Positions 63,540 to 64,000 of a stretch of 64,000 nucleotides of DNA are shown here, in pieces. Origin of the DNA: Limnephilus marmoratus (Eukaryota > Arthropoda > Insecta > Trichoptera > Limnephilidae); assembly GCA_917880885.1 (NCBI GenBank), contig OU862930.1, forward strand, positions 31,254,040 through 31,318,039, read 5' to 3'. The notes below the pieces were generated by a model that did no database searches, had not been told where the DNA came from, and worked only from the letters and a program-made list of their open reading frames with translations. How positions within the stretch are numbered: position 1 is the stretch's first letter; each line of letters opens with the position of its first letter. The position numbers and the translations under genes are program-made.

Positions 63540-64000
63540 CCGATGTCATGGGAGGGAGGCAGCATTATGAATTATGAATCTGATGTGTTGTTGAAAGAGA
63601 TGGCGATATAAACATAGGTCGATTTGCATTTTGCACGCATGCCTCGCTTGAAACAGTGTTTGTTAATATTGTATTGGATAGTTCGGGAAAGATTTGGAAT
63701 AATAACTATTTACTGTTGTTATCGGTGAAGCGCGACGTTTTGAATTTAGTTTGGTGGCACATTGAGAAGTACCTAGATATTTTCAAAGATTATTAATGAT
63801 TATATTATGATCACTTTTCAACGGACATAGAAAACAGCTCGATTTATAACAATGTTTGTTTTTTAGGTTCCTAACCTAAGTGACATCAGATTCTATACAT
63901 TAAATTATCTAGTTACAGGTAAATCATTTTAAAGGGACCTTTGCTTATGTAGTGGTGTATTAGATAGATAAAAATGATCTAATATTATTAAATAATAAAT
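63540..64000. other. Spacer to the window end
   Basis: No gene, repeat family or RNA is recognised. Confidence 0.4.

Overview
The window is a repeat-dense, AT-rich animal nuclear sequence, almost certainly from an insect. It holds clustered C2H2 zinc-finger genes of the kind that expand in insects, together with BEL/Pao, R4-like, jockey/CR1-like, mariner, Harbinger, hAT, pogo and MITE elements, poly-A or (ATT)n retroelement tails, and intron-containing genes. The order cannot be fixed from the sequence alone. No operons, ribosome binding sites, CRISPR arrays or complete RNA genes are visible.

Three loci look like host genes and belong to one family. Zinc-finger gene 1 (minus strand, exons 3569-4776, 4873-5028 and 7290-7443) and gene 3 (minus strand, exons 49614-50683, 52033-52167 and 53986-54121) both assemble into open frames across consensus splice sites. 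Every intron is phase 1. Each short exon encodes an acidic peptide with an I-K-x-E (SUMO-type) motif, and most of them also carry a K-E-C motif near the end; the last exon encodes 14 or 9 tandem fingers. A first exon of the same type (56969-57098, plus strand) begins a further gene whose fingers are not in the window. A fourth zinc-finger array (9818-10580) is decayed and lies inside a hAT-like transposon.

Mobile elements fill the rest. In order: a 2.6-kb TIR element in a LINE ORF1 remnant (1-3.1 kb); a MITE split by an R4-like fragment inside intron 1 of gene 1 (5.1-6.2 kb); the hAT element carrying the finger array (9.2-11.7 kb); a BEL/Pao retroelement (11.9-17.8 kb); a scrambled pogo-like element (18.2-20.6 kb); a LINE fragment; and a full-length R4-like retrotransposon with one intact ORF (21.8-25.7 kb). 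A THAP plus DDE_4 transposase pseudogene broken by three MITE insertions follows (26.7-30.0 kb), with a YqaJ-nuclease remnant downstream (32 kb). Next come two mariners, an LTR-like block, a Harbinger element with divergent transposase and MADF-type genes whose 3' end is amplified as a 94-bp tandem array (35.0-37.3 kb), further LTR-like blocks, and a TIR element carrying an unclassified intron-containing gene (42.7-46.3 kb). After these lie a perfect 88-bp-arm palindrome with hammerhead-ribozyme-like cores, an 8-bp-TSD MITE built from a TAATATCTAC periodicity, a foldback element in gene 3, and a LINE interrupted by a 2.7-kb TIR element (58.2-62.6 kb).

Most transposase and reverse-transcriptase genes are frameshifted relics. 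The R4-like ORF and zinc-finger genes 1 and 3 are the only long frames that look intact. Several insertions have exact target-site duplications, and removing them restores the reading frame around them, so the order of events can be read.
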